From: Myxococcales bacterium
Lineage (GTDB): Bacteria > Myxococcota > Polyangia > Fen-1088
Reading direction: 5' to 3'
NCBI GenBank assembly: GCA_003155465.1
Contig: PMCR01000226.1
Span: forward strand, 1,048-26,025
DNA: 24,978 nucleotides
Positions 18,273 to 24,978 of this stretch are shown here, one piece after another (position 1 is the first letter of the stretch; the number at the start of each line of letters is the position of its first letter). The notes beneath the pieces are model-generated. The model was not told the origin of the DNA. It worked only from the letters and a program-made list of their open reading frames with translations, and made no database searches. The position numbers were made by a program, and so were the translations under genes.

Positions 18273-19157
18273 GTGGCCATTCGGCTGGCGCGGATTGTCC
18301 TGCTCGCACCGCTTGCCGCGAGCATAGCCCCCCGGGTGGAGGCGAAGACTGACATTCTCCACACGCGCACCGGCTTCACGGTGCACTGGGTCGACACCGA
18401 CATCACCGTCGGTCTCGATCAAAGCATGCCCAGCCGCACGGTCGAGCCTGCGGGTGTGAAGGCGGCCCTGCAGGCCGCGATCGAGGCATGGAATGAAGTC
18501 CCGGAACTGCCAGCGCGGTTCCGTCTGGTCGCTACCCCCGATCCCGCGGTGCGTGTCCGATTCTGCCACGGCAAGTGGACGGGCGACCTGGACGATTTGG
18601 GCAAGGCGGTCTTCACCGCAGATATCCGAACAGGCGTGGTGGCGTCAGGTCTGGTGGAGATCAATGAATGCGATCTCGCTTTCCTGGCTCCCGATGAAGC
18701 GCAGGACGGCCGTTTCGATCTTCAGGCCGTTGTCACCCACGAGCTGGGGCATGTGCTAGGGCTGGGGCACAGCGACAATCCCAACACGCTCATGTTCACT
18801 CGCGGGGGGACGGCAGGCATCCGTACCCCGAAGGCTGACGATCGCGCTGGGATTGCACTCATCTACGGCTCGCCTGCGCTGGTGGCCAGCTACGAGCCGC
18901 CGCCAGCCGCCCGGGCCTTGCCCCTGGCGTCGGAGCAAGCGCGGGCCAGCGAGCGAGCCGTGCCCCGCCTGGCCAGAATGCCTCCCGCCGAGGTCCTGAC
19001 CATGATGCGCCTCGCCGGCAGCGACGGCACATCCATGGTCGTCTACACCAGCGAGCCCACGCTGCTTCCCCCCGTTTCCCCGGTCGAGTCGGACCCTGAC
19101 CAGAAACGGCAAATCCTCGGCAAGCGCAGGCACCCCGCAGGCCACGAGCCGAAGTGA
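18273..19157 (+). CDS. Secreted matrixin-like zinc metalloprotease (M10-type)
   Basis: This 294-residue protein should hydrolyse peptide bonds outside the cytoplasm. A signal peptide (about 1-24, ending PRVEA) precedes the catalytic domain. The zinc motif HELGHVLGLGH (156-166) is a perfect HExxHxxGxxH: three His ligands and the catalytic Glu157. A Met-turn follows at NTLMF. Upstream, FDLQAVVTHE is typical of matrixins. After the fold (ending near DRAGIALIYGSP, about 205), a Pro/Ala-rich tail of about 90 residues has no recognised domain. No separate cysteine-switch propeptide is obvious, so how it is kept inactive is unclear. The only plausible start is GTG 18273; an in-frame stop lies three codons upstream. 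It ends 16 bases from the convergent Gly/Arg-rich gene. Confidence 0.9.
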   Translation: MAIRLARIVLLAPLAASIAPRVEAKTDILHTRTGFTVHWVDTDITVGLDQSMPSRTVEPAGVKAALQAAIEAWNEVPELPARFRLVATPDPAVRVRFCHGKWTGDLDDLGKAVFTADIRTGVVASGLVEINECDLAFLAPDEAQDGRFDLQAVVTHELGHVLGLGHSDNPNTLMFTRGGTAGIRTPKADDRAGIALIYGSPALVASYEPPPAARALPLASEQARASERAVPRLARMPPAEVLTMMRLAGSDGTSMVVYTSEPTLLPPVSPVESDPDQKRQILGKRRHPAGHEPK

Positions 19158-19173
19158 CCCCGGCCGCCAGGGA

Positions 19174-20523
19174 CTATTTCTTCTCGCCTTCGGCCGCTTC
19201 CAGGGCTGGGGCGGATGCGATCTCCGGGACCGCCGGCGCGGGTTCAGGTTGTGGCACGGTGCCCGCCGCTGAGATCGCCTCGACCACAGGCGGGTCGTCC
19301 CATCCACCACGCCGACGCATCGGCGCAGACCAACCCTGGCCGCGTCGGTTGTCGTCGCCGCCGCTCCGGTACGGACGTTGTTCCCCGCTTGGCCTGGGAC
19401 TCTGCGCGCGCGCCACCTCCCGGCCTGGCCCAGGCCCGCGTAGGCCCTCGCCGCCAGCGGAGCCGCGTGACTGATCCGGGCGATCTGGGCGCGGCGGGCG
19501 ATCTCCGAACAGCGGGCGATCTGGGCGCGGCGGACGATCTCCGAATGGGGGGCGAGCTCCGCGCGGCGGACGGCCACCCGGGGAGTGATCGCCGGCCGGC
19601 CGATCACCCGACGGGCCTGGGCCGCGGCCATCGAAGCGAGGGCCACGCGGTGGTCGGCTTGGCTGCTCCCGGCGCGTCGGATCCACTGGCCCCCGATTGC
19701 CGCCTCTTCGCTCCTCAGGAGCGCGGGTCAGCATCCAGCCCTCGCCTCCTTTGGCCATCTCGCCCCGGGGCAGATCGGCGTCGCGGCCAAGGGCATCGAA
19801 ACCACCTGCGCGACCACCCCGTCCGCCGCCTCCGGGTCCACCGCCCGGTCCCCGGCCACCACCGGGTCCACCGCCCGGTCCCCGGCCACCACCGGGTCCA
19901 CCGCCTGGGCCGCGCCCACCGCCGCGGCTGTCCCGATCGCGGCCACCGCCACGACCACGCCGATCATCGCCACGCGAATCCGCATCGCGCCGAGATTCGG
20001 GCCGCGGCATCATGTCCAGTACGTAGTAAAAATCGCCCTTCTTCTGGGCGTTGGCAGGCGGCTTGTCGCCCGAAAGGACGCGTACCAAGCGCACCCCGGA
20101 GGCGCGCTTGCCGGCCACCGCGAGTGCCTCCATCAGACGCGACAGGCGATCGCCCTCGATGTGCATCGTCGCGGCCACGGCCTCAGCCTCGGGGCCTGTG
20201 CCAAGGTCAGGCGCTGCGGTTTCGACGGCCGGCTCGGGCGCGGAATTATTGGCAGGTTCACTGCCAGTGCCGGTCTCGGCTGACGCGACATCCTGCGCCG
20301 CAGGGTCGGTTTCGGCCGGCGTCTCTGCTGCGGCCTGTTCCGGCGTCTCTGCCGCGGCTGCGGCTTCGACCGCGGTTTGTCCCGGCGTCTCTGCGGCGGG
20401 TACGGCCTCTGCCGCGGGCTCGGTCGGATGCTCATTGGCTTGGGGATGCGCGGCCCGAAAAGCCTGCTGTGCCTCTGCTGCCTGTCGCAAGAGAATCCCG
20501 GAGAATTCGGTGATTGTCTTCAT
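19174..20523 (-). CDS. Low-complexity Ala/Glu- and Gly/Arg-rich protein, possibly nucleic-acid-binding
   Basis: This 449-residue protein starts at ATG 20523, with GAAGGA about 8 bases upstream. Residues 1-25 (MKTITEFSGILLRQAAEAQQ) look like a helix. An Ala/Glu/Pro-rich acidic stretch runs to about 125, with repeated AAAETP-type units. A compact segment follows (about 130-180, MHIEGDRLSRLMEALAVAGK, then KGDFYYVLDMMPR), the only part that looks folded. The rest is Arg/Gly/Asp/Pro-rich with RGGGRGPGGGP repeats and FGDRPPRPDRP repeats. RGG-type tails often bind RNA, so an RNA-associated role is inferred; no known family is recognised. The long open frame on the other strand is a by-product of composition. 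Confidence 0.7.
   Translation of the reverse strand: MKTITEFSGILLRQAAEAQQAFRAAHPQANEHPTEPAAEAVPAAETPGQTAVEAAAAAETPEQAAAETPAETDPAAQDVASAETGTGSEPANNSAPEPAVETAAPDLGTGPEAEAVAATMHIEGDRLSRLMEALAVAGKRASGVRLVRVLSGDKPPANAQKKGDFYYVLDMMPRPESRRDADSRGDDRRGRGGGRDRDSRGGGRGPGGGPGGGRGPGGGPGGGRGPGGGPGGGGRGGRAGGFDALGRDADLPRGEMAKGGEGWMLTRAPEERRGGNRGPVDPTRREQPSRPPRGPRFDGRGPGPSGDRPAGDHSPGGRPPRGARPPFGDRPPRPDRPLFGDRPPRPDRPDQSRGSAGGEGLRGPGPGREVARAQSPRPSGEQRPYRSGGDDNRRGQGWSAPMRRRGGWDDPPVVEAISAAGTVPQPEPAPAVPEIASAPALEAAEGEKK
19477..19548. repeat. 36-bp tandem repeat, two copies
   Basis: Two near-identical 36-base units (19477-19512 and 19513-19548) encode a 12-residue repeat containing FGDRPPRPDRP. They differ at few positions, a sign of recent slippage or duplication. 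Confidence 0.7.
19832..19921. repeat. 30-bp tandem repeat, three copies
   Basis: Units start at 19832, 19862 and 19892. The first two are identical for most of their length (CCGGGTCCACCGCCCGGTCC and on); the third is diverged. They encode ten-residue GGGRGPGGGP units. No spacers are present, so this is not CRISPR. Confidence 0.75.
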
Positions 20524-20796
20524 GAACGCGTCCTTCGCGTGATGGGGGGGCCCCGTCAAGGAAGCCCGAATGAACTGTCTAGCCCTTCGTAATGGACTTG
20601 CGGTCTCACGTCAATGGCCTGCCATCATGCCCCGACAGCCCGCTCGATGCGAGTGCCATCTCTTGCCACAAGGCTCCGTCGTGCGTCGGTCGCGAGCCCC
20701 ACCTGACATCTCGACGAGGTATGACAGAATGCTGTTCCAAGAATCCGAAGCTGGGCGAGGGCGTTCGGGCGCGCGGCGGGGTGGACGCCCCGGTCG
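20524..20796. other. Divergent spacer, no gene recognised
   Basis: About 270 bases between the Gly/Arg-rich gene and the membrane protein gene. The short ORFs here lack support. Promoters for both directions should lie here, but none is convincing. Confidence 0.3.
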
Positions 20797-22854
20797 ATGT
20801 CGGCCATTCTCGGGTGCGTGCCGACCACGGAGAACAGCCCGGCCGACGAGCGCGTTCTGGCAAGTGTAAGCCCAAAGCCCGTGACGCTGCCTCTGCTCGG
20901 CGTGATCGCGGCAGTGGCGCTCTTCGCAGCAGTGGGCAGCATCCGGCCGGTCTTCGATCCAGACGCACCCTGGCACCTGCGCACCGGCGAATGGATCCTT
21001 GAACATGGGTCGCTCCCGCGGGTGGACCCGTTTTCCCATACCTATGCCGGCCGGCCGTGGCACTGGGTGGACTGGGGCGGCGACGTGCTGCTCGCGACGA
21101 TCTACGGGAAAGCCGGGCTCGGCGGGCTGGAGGCGCTGGGAGCGGTCCTTGCGGGGTTGGCCGTGGTGTTGGTCGCGCTGACCTCTCTACGCGTGCGCGG
21201 CCGACCGGGTTCGGGTTCGCTGCTGGCAATCGGGCTGTTGCTGAGTTACGCAGCCTCGGCGGGTTTCTTCACGCCGCGACCGCAGACCTTTGCTTGGGTG
21301 CTCGCCGCAGTCGAGATGCTGCTCGTGGTTCGCGCCGACGAGCAGCCAAGCTGGGGGCGCCTGCTGGCCGTGCCCGCCTTGCTGGTGCTCTGGTCGAACC
21401 TCAGCGCGTCCGTGTCGCTGGGTGTCTTCTTGTTCGTCCTGTTCGCAATGGGGGCAGCGCTTGGCCGCGCCTGGGAACGCCGGCCGGGTTGGCGGGGCGT
21501 GGTGGCTCGCCTCTTGGTCGCCGCGCTGCTGGCTGTCCTCGCCATGTTAGCGTCGCCCAACCCGCTGGGTCGACTGGCGGGGGTGAATGGTCTTGCCTCA
21601 GACCGGTCGCTGGCTCTCATCAGCGAGTGGCAGCCAACCCAAGCCAGCGCGCTTTTGGGACCGCTTGGCGCCATCGCGCTGCTGGTGATCCTGGGCATCG
21701 TGCTCGACCGAGCGCGGGTCCAGCCCTGGGAGCTGTTGCTGGTGTTGGCGAGCGGTTGGATGATCGCGCGCCACGCGCGCATGATGCCGCTGGCAGCCTT
21801 TGTCGCCGTTCCCATCAGCTACCGCCATCTTCTCGCTGCCCTTCCCCGCCGTGTGCCGCGCCTGCCAGCCTTGGCGTGGCTGGATGGACTGGTGGCAGGA
21901 ATCCTGCTGATCGCGGCCTTTGTCACCGCCTTGGTTCTCGATCGCCCGACATCCTGGCTGGGGGATGCGCGCCGGCCGCGTTCGGAGTGGTCAGCGCGCA
22001 TCCTGCCCATGGGTGCAGCCGCGTTCCTCAGACGAGAGCGCGTCCATGGACCACTGTTCAATTCTTTCCACTTTGGCGGATACCTGATGCACGAAGTGCG
22101 TGATCTGCCGGTCTTCATCGACGGCCGCACCCGCATGGTCTACGACGATGATTTCTTCATCGAAAACGTGACAATCGAGCGAACCGATCCAGAGCATGGC
22201 TGGCAGGCTCTCTTCTCACGTTATGGCGTGCAAGTCGCGGTTGTCGCGCCGGGCGGCACGAGCCGCGCGCTGGCCCACGCACCTGACTGGGCACTGGTAT
22301 TCATCGACGACGTGGCACAAGTGTACGTCAAGCGTTCGGGGCCCAACGCCGCACTGGCCGAGCGTCTGGCTTATCGCCAACTCGGTCGCGGCCCGGAAGC
22401 CAACGCGACTTCCGATCCACGCGCCGCAGTCCCTGGCCTGCTCGCGGAACTGGACCGCGCGATAGTGGGATCGGCAGCCACCATCTCCCTGCGCGCGATG
22501 CGCGCACAGTTGCGTGCGGTGAAGGGCGACCAGGTGGGCGCAGAGGCTGACCTGCGCGAGGCCACAAGACTGGCGCCTGACCTGGCGTATCTATGGGCGC
22601 GGCTGGGAAGCTTTCTGGCCGGCCAGGGCCGCCTGGTCGAGGCGCGCCCTGCCCTGGCCGAAGCTATGGCGCGGACGCCGGAGGACAAGTCGACGTGCGT
22701 GTTGCTGGCCTTGGCCCTGGAGGCCACCGGGGATCATGCCGCAGCCGTGGCCACACTTCGTTCCGTGGCCGGGAACCAACCTGTGGAGCACCTGCTCGCG
22801 CGCCTGATGCGCAGCGGACTGGGTTGGGCGGGGCAGCCCAACCTGGGTCGTTGA
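20797..22854 (+). CDS. Multi-pass membrane protein, possible GT-C-type glycosyltransferase, with TPR-like C-terminus
   Basis: This 685-residue protein has roughly ten or more hydrophobic helices between about residues 30 and 395. After the first helix, an extracytoplasmic loop carries FDPDAPWHLRTGEWILEHG, then LPRVDPFSHTYAGRPWHWVDW. This is the arrangement of GT-C glycosyltransferases, where an acidic D-x-D-like loop binds a lipid-linked sugar donor. A soluble part follows (about 405-520, with HFGGYL and FIDGRTRMVYDDDFF), and the last 120 residues are helical repeats that look like TPRs (AEADLREATRLAPDLAYLWA). Substrate is unknown; cell-surface glycan or glycoprotein assembly is an inference. 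ATG 20797 has no clear ribosome site, so the start could be further in, before the first helix. Confidence 0.75.
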   Translation: MSAILGCVPTTENSPADERVLASVSPKPVTLPLLGVIAAVALFAAVGSIRPVFDPDAPWHLRTGEWILEHGSLPRVDPFSHTYAGRPWHWVDWGGDVLLATIYGKAGLGGLEALGAVLAGLAVVLVALTSLRVRGRPGSGSLLAIGLLLSYAASAGFFTPRPQTFAWVLAAVEMLLVVRADEQPSWGRLLAVPALLVLWSNLSASVSLGVFLFVLFAMGAALGRAWERRPGWRGVVARLLVAALLAVLAMLASPNPLGRLAGVNGLASDRSLALISEWQPTQASALLGPLGAIALLVILGIVLDRARVQPWELLLVLASGWMIARHARMMPLAAFVAVPISYRHLLAALPRRVPRLPALAWLDGLVAGILLIAAFVTALVLDRPTSWLGDARRPRSEWSARILPMGAAAFLRRERVHGPLFNSFHFGGYLMHEVRDLPVFIDGRTRMVYDDDFFIENVTIERTDPEHGWQALFSRYGVQVAVVAPGGTSRALAHAPDWALVFIDDVAQVYVKRSGPNAALAERLAYRQLGRGPEANATSDPRAAVPGLLAELDRAIVGSAATISLRAMRAQLRAVKGDQVGAEADLREATRLAPDLAYLWARLGSFLAGQGRLVEARPALAEAMARTPEDKSTCVLLALALEATGDHAAAVATLRSVAGNQPVEHLLARLMRSGLGWAGQPNLGR

Positions 22855-22904
22855 CAGAACTCCGTCGAGCAACCCAAGCTGCCCTTCCGCTGTAGAATCT
22901 TCGC

Positions 22905-24695
22905 ATGGGCAAGAATCGAACTCCGTGGTTCACCAAGCCAGAAGTTCCTGGGGTAGGAGACCAGAGATCGAAACTCCCGGTGCGGCTGCGCGGGCCCGGC
23001 GGCGTTAGCAGCTCAGCCGTGAGATTGAACGGCACTGCGATCCTGGCACTCCTGGCGACTTCCGGCTGTGGCCGCTCGCCGCTGGACAGCTTGGCGGGCG
23101 CCGGTGCAACGGCCGATGGGGGAAGCAAGGGTACTGTGACAAGAGCCTTCACCAAGATTTCCGCCGGTTGGTGGCACACCTGCGGCCTGCGCGTCGATGG
23201 CACCGTCTCCTGCTGGGGCGACAACTATTACGGGCAGTCCACGCCACCGGCTGGCACGTTCACCCAGATTTCCGCCGGCAGTGGCCACACCTGCGGCCTG
23301 TTGACCGACGGCACCGTCTCGTGCTGGGGCGAGAACTACATCGGGCAGTCCACGCCGCCGACCGGCACGTTCACCCAGATTTCCGCCGGCAGCGCCCAGA
23401 CCTGCGGCCTGCGCAGCGACGGCACCGCGTCCTGCTGGGGCGACAACTGGTACGGGACGTTTGTTCCACCGGCTGGCACATTCAGCCAGATCTCCGTCGG
23501 CGAGCGGCACACCTGTGGACTGCGTCCCGACGGTAGCGTCGCCTGCTGGGGCGACAGTTTCGACGGGGAGACCACGCCACCGGCGGGCACATTCACTCAG
23601 ATCTCCACCGGCAGCAGGCACACCTGCGGACTGAGGCCCGACGGCATCGTCGCCTGCTGGGGCGACGATACCGAGGGGCAGTCCACGCCGCCGGCTGGCG
23701 CCTTCAGCCAGATCACCGCCGGTCAGCAGCACACCTGTGGACTGCAGGCCGGCGGTACCGCCACCTGCTGGGGCCACAACGACCGCGGCCAGTCGACGGC
23801 ACTGGCTGGCACATTCGACCAGATTTCCGCCGGCGCAGAACACACGTGCGGCCTGCGGCCCGACGGCACCGTTGCCTGCTGGGGCAGCAACTCCAGCTGG
23901 CAGGGCACCCCACGAGCTGGCACATACACCCAGACTTCCACCGGGTGGCAGCACACCTGCGGTCTGCGCGTCGATGGGACCGCCGCCTGCTGGGGCGACG
24001 ATAGCTATGGGCAGGCCACGCCGCCGCCAGGCACATTCACCGAGATTTCCGCCGGCACCTTTCACACGTGCGGACTGCGGCCCGACGGCACCGCAGCCTG
24101 TTGGGGCGACAGCGCCGGGACCGCGTACGGGCCGGCCTTGCCCGTGGCTGGAGCGTTCACTCAGATTTCTGCTGCCGAGCAGCAGACCTGTGCGCTGCGG
24201 ACCGACGGTCGCGCCGCCTGCTGGGGCCATAACTGGGGTGGGATGGCCGATGCTCCGGCTGGCATATTCACCTGGATTTCCGCCGGCAACGACCACACCT
24301 GCGGCCTGCGCGCCGACGGGACCGCCGCCTGCTGGGGCTACAACTACTTTGGGGAGTCCACTCCACTGGCAGGCACCTTCACCCGGATTTCCGCCGGCGA
24401 CCGCCACACCTGTGGTCTGCGCGCCGACGGTACCGCCGCCTGCTGGGGCGACGATAGCTACGGGCAGGCCACGCCGCCGCCCGGCACCTTCACCCAGATT
24501 TCCGCCGGCTCTTATCACATTTGCGGCTTGCGGGCCGACGGGACCGCTGCCTGCTGGGGCGACGATGAACACGGGCAGGCCACGCCACCGCCAGGCGCGT
24601 TCACCCAGATTTCTGCCTACTCATCTCACACCTGCGGACTGCGCGCCGACGGCACCACCGCCTGTTGGGGCGCGCTGGTGACGCCGGATCCCTGA
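22905..24695 (+). CDS. RCC1/BLIP-II-like repeat protein, probable lipoprotein
   Basis: This 596-residue protein consists of a short leader and 14 repeats of about 37 residues. The repeat consensus is AGTFTQISAGxxHTCGLRxDGTxxCWGxxxxGQxTPP, as in RCC1-type and BLIP-II-like beta-propellers. Each unit keeps the CWG motif; most keep HTCGL, so paired cysteines per blade may form disulfides outside the cytoplasm. The leader reads TAILALLATSGCGRSPLDSL, a plausible signal with Cys as lipid site. With ATG 22905 this signal is preceded by 38 odd residues; GTG 23019 would put it at the very N-terminus and may be the true start. Propellers of this kind usually bind proteins; the target is unknown. A TAGAAT hexamer sits at 22893-22898. 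Confidence 0.85.
   Translation: MGKNRTPWFTKPEVPGVGDQRSKLPVRLRGPGGVSSSAVRLNGTAILALLATSGCGRSPLDSLAGAGATADGGSKGTVTRAFTKISAGWWHTCGLRVDGTVSCWGDNYYGQSTPPAGTFTQISAGSGHTCGLLTDGTVSCWGENYIGQSTPPTGTFTQISAGSAQTCGLRSDGTASCWGDNWYGTFVPPAGTFSQISVGERHTCGLRPDGSVACWGDSFDGETTPPAGTFTQISTGSRHTCGLRPDGIVACWGDDTEGQSTPPAGAFSQITAGQQHTCGLQAGGTATCWGHNDRGQSTALAGTFDQISAGAEHTCGLRPDGTVACWGSNSSWQGTPRAGTYTQTSTGWQHTCGLRVDGTAACWGDDSYGQATPPPGTFTEISAGTFHTCGLRPDGTAACWGDSAGTAYGPALPVAGAFTQISAAEQQTCALRTDGRAACWGHNWGGMADAPAGIFTWISAGNDHTCGLRADGTAACWGYNYFGESTPLAGTFTRISAGDRHTCGLRADGTAACWGDDSYGQATPPPGTFTQISAGSYHICGLRADGTAACWGDDEHGQATPPPGAFTQISAYSSHTCGLRADGTTACWGALVTPDP
23145..24690. repeat. Tandem array of ~111-bp units in the RCC1-like gene
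   Basis: Fourteen units of about 111 bases code for the propeller repeats. Some pairs are nearly identical: 23997-24055 and 24448-24509 differ at only a few bases. Such similarity suggests ongoing duplication or gene conversion within the array. Confidence 0.8.
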
Positions 24696-24760
24696 TGCGG
24701 AAACCCGGAAACGGCTGGAAATGAGCAGATGTGGCGGGCCTGCATGGCCGAGCGCCTTTC

Positions 24761-24777
24761 AGTCTGGCCTGCAGACT
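24761..24777. terminator. Small hairpin downstream of the RCC1-like gene
   Basis: AGTCTG-GCCTG-CAGACT (24761-24777) is a perfect 6-bp stem, about 65 bases after the stop. No U-run follows. Confidence 0.25.
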
Positions 24778-24808
24778 CAAGTCGACCGTGGCCGGTTGGC
24801 AAAAAAGG

Positions 24809-24832
24809 TGGTGACCCCATCGGGACTTGAAC
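24809..24832 (-). other. Possible tRNA 3'-end fragment (attachment-site-like)
   Basis: Read on the minus strand, 24832-24809 gives GTTCAAGTCCCGA, then TGGGGTC, then ACCA: a T-loop, the 3' half of a T-stem, an acceptor 3' strand, discriminator A and CCA. A T-run follows three bases later. The partner strands (TCGGG for the T-stem, GACCCCA for the acceptor) are missing upstream, so this is not a whole tRNA. Detached 3' ends like this are typical footprints of elements that integrate in tRNA genes. The match could be chance. Confidence 0.35.
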
Positions 24833-24852
24833 TGCTCGAAGCCCATTCAGGA

Positions 24853-24939
24853 AAAACCCAGGCGCGACGCGGCCTTGCGCTGGTTTTCTGAGTGATCTTC
24901 GACGGTTCGGCCCGGCGGGGGCAACCCGCTGCGAACCGT
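24853..24939. other. Two strong hairpins in the right-edge non-coding region
   Basis: AAAACCCAGGCGC (24853-24865) pairs with GCGCTGGTTTT (24877-24887), with two bulges. ACGGTTCG (24902-24909) pairs perfectly with CGAACCGT (24932-24939), and GCGGG with CCCGC nests inside (24915-24929). No ORF is supported. It may be a structured RNA, terminators, or the end of a mobile element cut by the window edge. Confidence 0.4.
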
Positions 24940-24978
24940 GGCTTTCCGGCTGAAACCGCCGAAAAGTGGGGTGTCGTG

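Noticed and set aside
19832..19921. CRISPR-like direct repeats
   Set aside because: Repeats are head to tail with no spacers and encode GGGRGPGGGP.
19215..20513. Long plus-strand open frame opposite the Gly/Arg-rich gene
   Set aside because: It is an Arg/His/Pro-rich shadow produced by the repeat composition; the minus-strand gene has a ribosome site and a folded segment.
22851..22898. Promoter TTGACA (22851-22856) with TAGAAT (22893-22898) for the RCC1-like gene
   Set aside because: The boxes are 36 bases apart, far beyond the usual 16-18.
23013..24572. 519-residue antisense frame across the RCC1-like gene
   Set aside because: The repeated pattern is the reverse of the propeller units, which have clear family motifs on the plus strand.
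24809..24832. A complete tRNA gene on the minus strand
   Set aside because: The 5' strands of the T-stem and acceptor stem and the anticodon arm are absent.

Overview
The window is GC-rich and densely coded on both strands. It looks like chromosome from a myxobacterium-type organism (Myxococcota, probably near the Polyangia). This rests on content, not on a database search: two Hanks-type Ser/Thr kinases with C-terminal membrane anchors, several lipoproteins of no known family, an Asp/Ser-rich surface lipoprotein with a collagen-like stretch, an AgmX/PglI-like domain, and an RCC1-like repeat protein.

Layout. 1-1092: 3' part of a DEAD-box RNA helicase with a basic linker and a DbpA-type RNA-binding domain. 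1208-3943 (minus): a two-gene unit of a secreted TPR-like protein and a large surface lipoprotein. 4052-7310: two convergent Ser/Thr kinases around a hairpin-rich spacer. 7354-7950: a lone ETF-type nucleotide-binding domain. 8050-10138 (minus): rnc (RNase III) followed one base later by a tRNA nucleotidyltransferase/poly(A) polymerase, an RNA-processing unit. 10172-11482: an ABC1/UbiB-family kinase-like protein. 11578-15215 (minus): a lipoprotein gene whose stop overlaps the start of hrpB, preceded by a possible 48-residue ORF. 15570-15929: an IHF-beta/HU protein, ending in a CTAG shared with a convergent lipoprotein gene (15926-16678). 16808-18157 (minus): a fusion of an AgmX/TonB-like domain with two cupins. 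18273-19157: a matrixin-like secreted zinc protease. 19174-20523 (minus): an Ala/Glu- and Gly/Arg-rich protein. 20797-22854: a multi-pass membrane protein with TPR-like C-terminus, possibly a GT-C-type glycosyltransferase. 22905-24695: a 14-unit RCC1/BLIP-II-like propeller protein. 24696-24978: non-coding as far as I can see, with hairpins and what looks like a detached 3' end of a tRNA.

The clearest functional theme is RNA metabolism (DEAD-box helicase, RNase III, nucleotidyltransferase, HrpB). A second theme is envelope and signalling (kinases, lipoproteins, protease, repeat protein).

The most interesting signals lie below gene level. First, an 18-bp perfect inverted repeat inside the start of rnc would fold in its own mRNA into an RNase III-like substrate. 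Second, an approximately 193-bp palindrome-rich block sits in frame inside hrpB and adds about 65 residues. Third, a purine-rich repeat recurs at junctions between convergent genes. Fourth, the right edge carries the tRNA-end fragment. No CRISPR array, rRNA, intact tRNA or recognisable transposase was seen.
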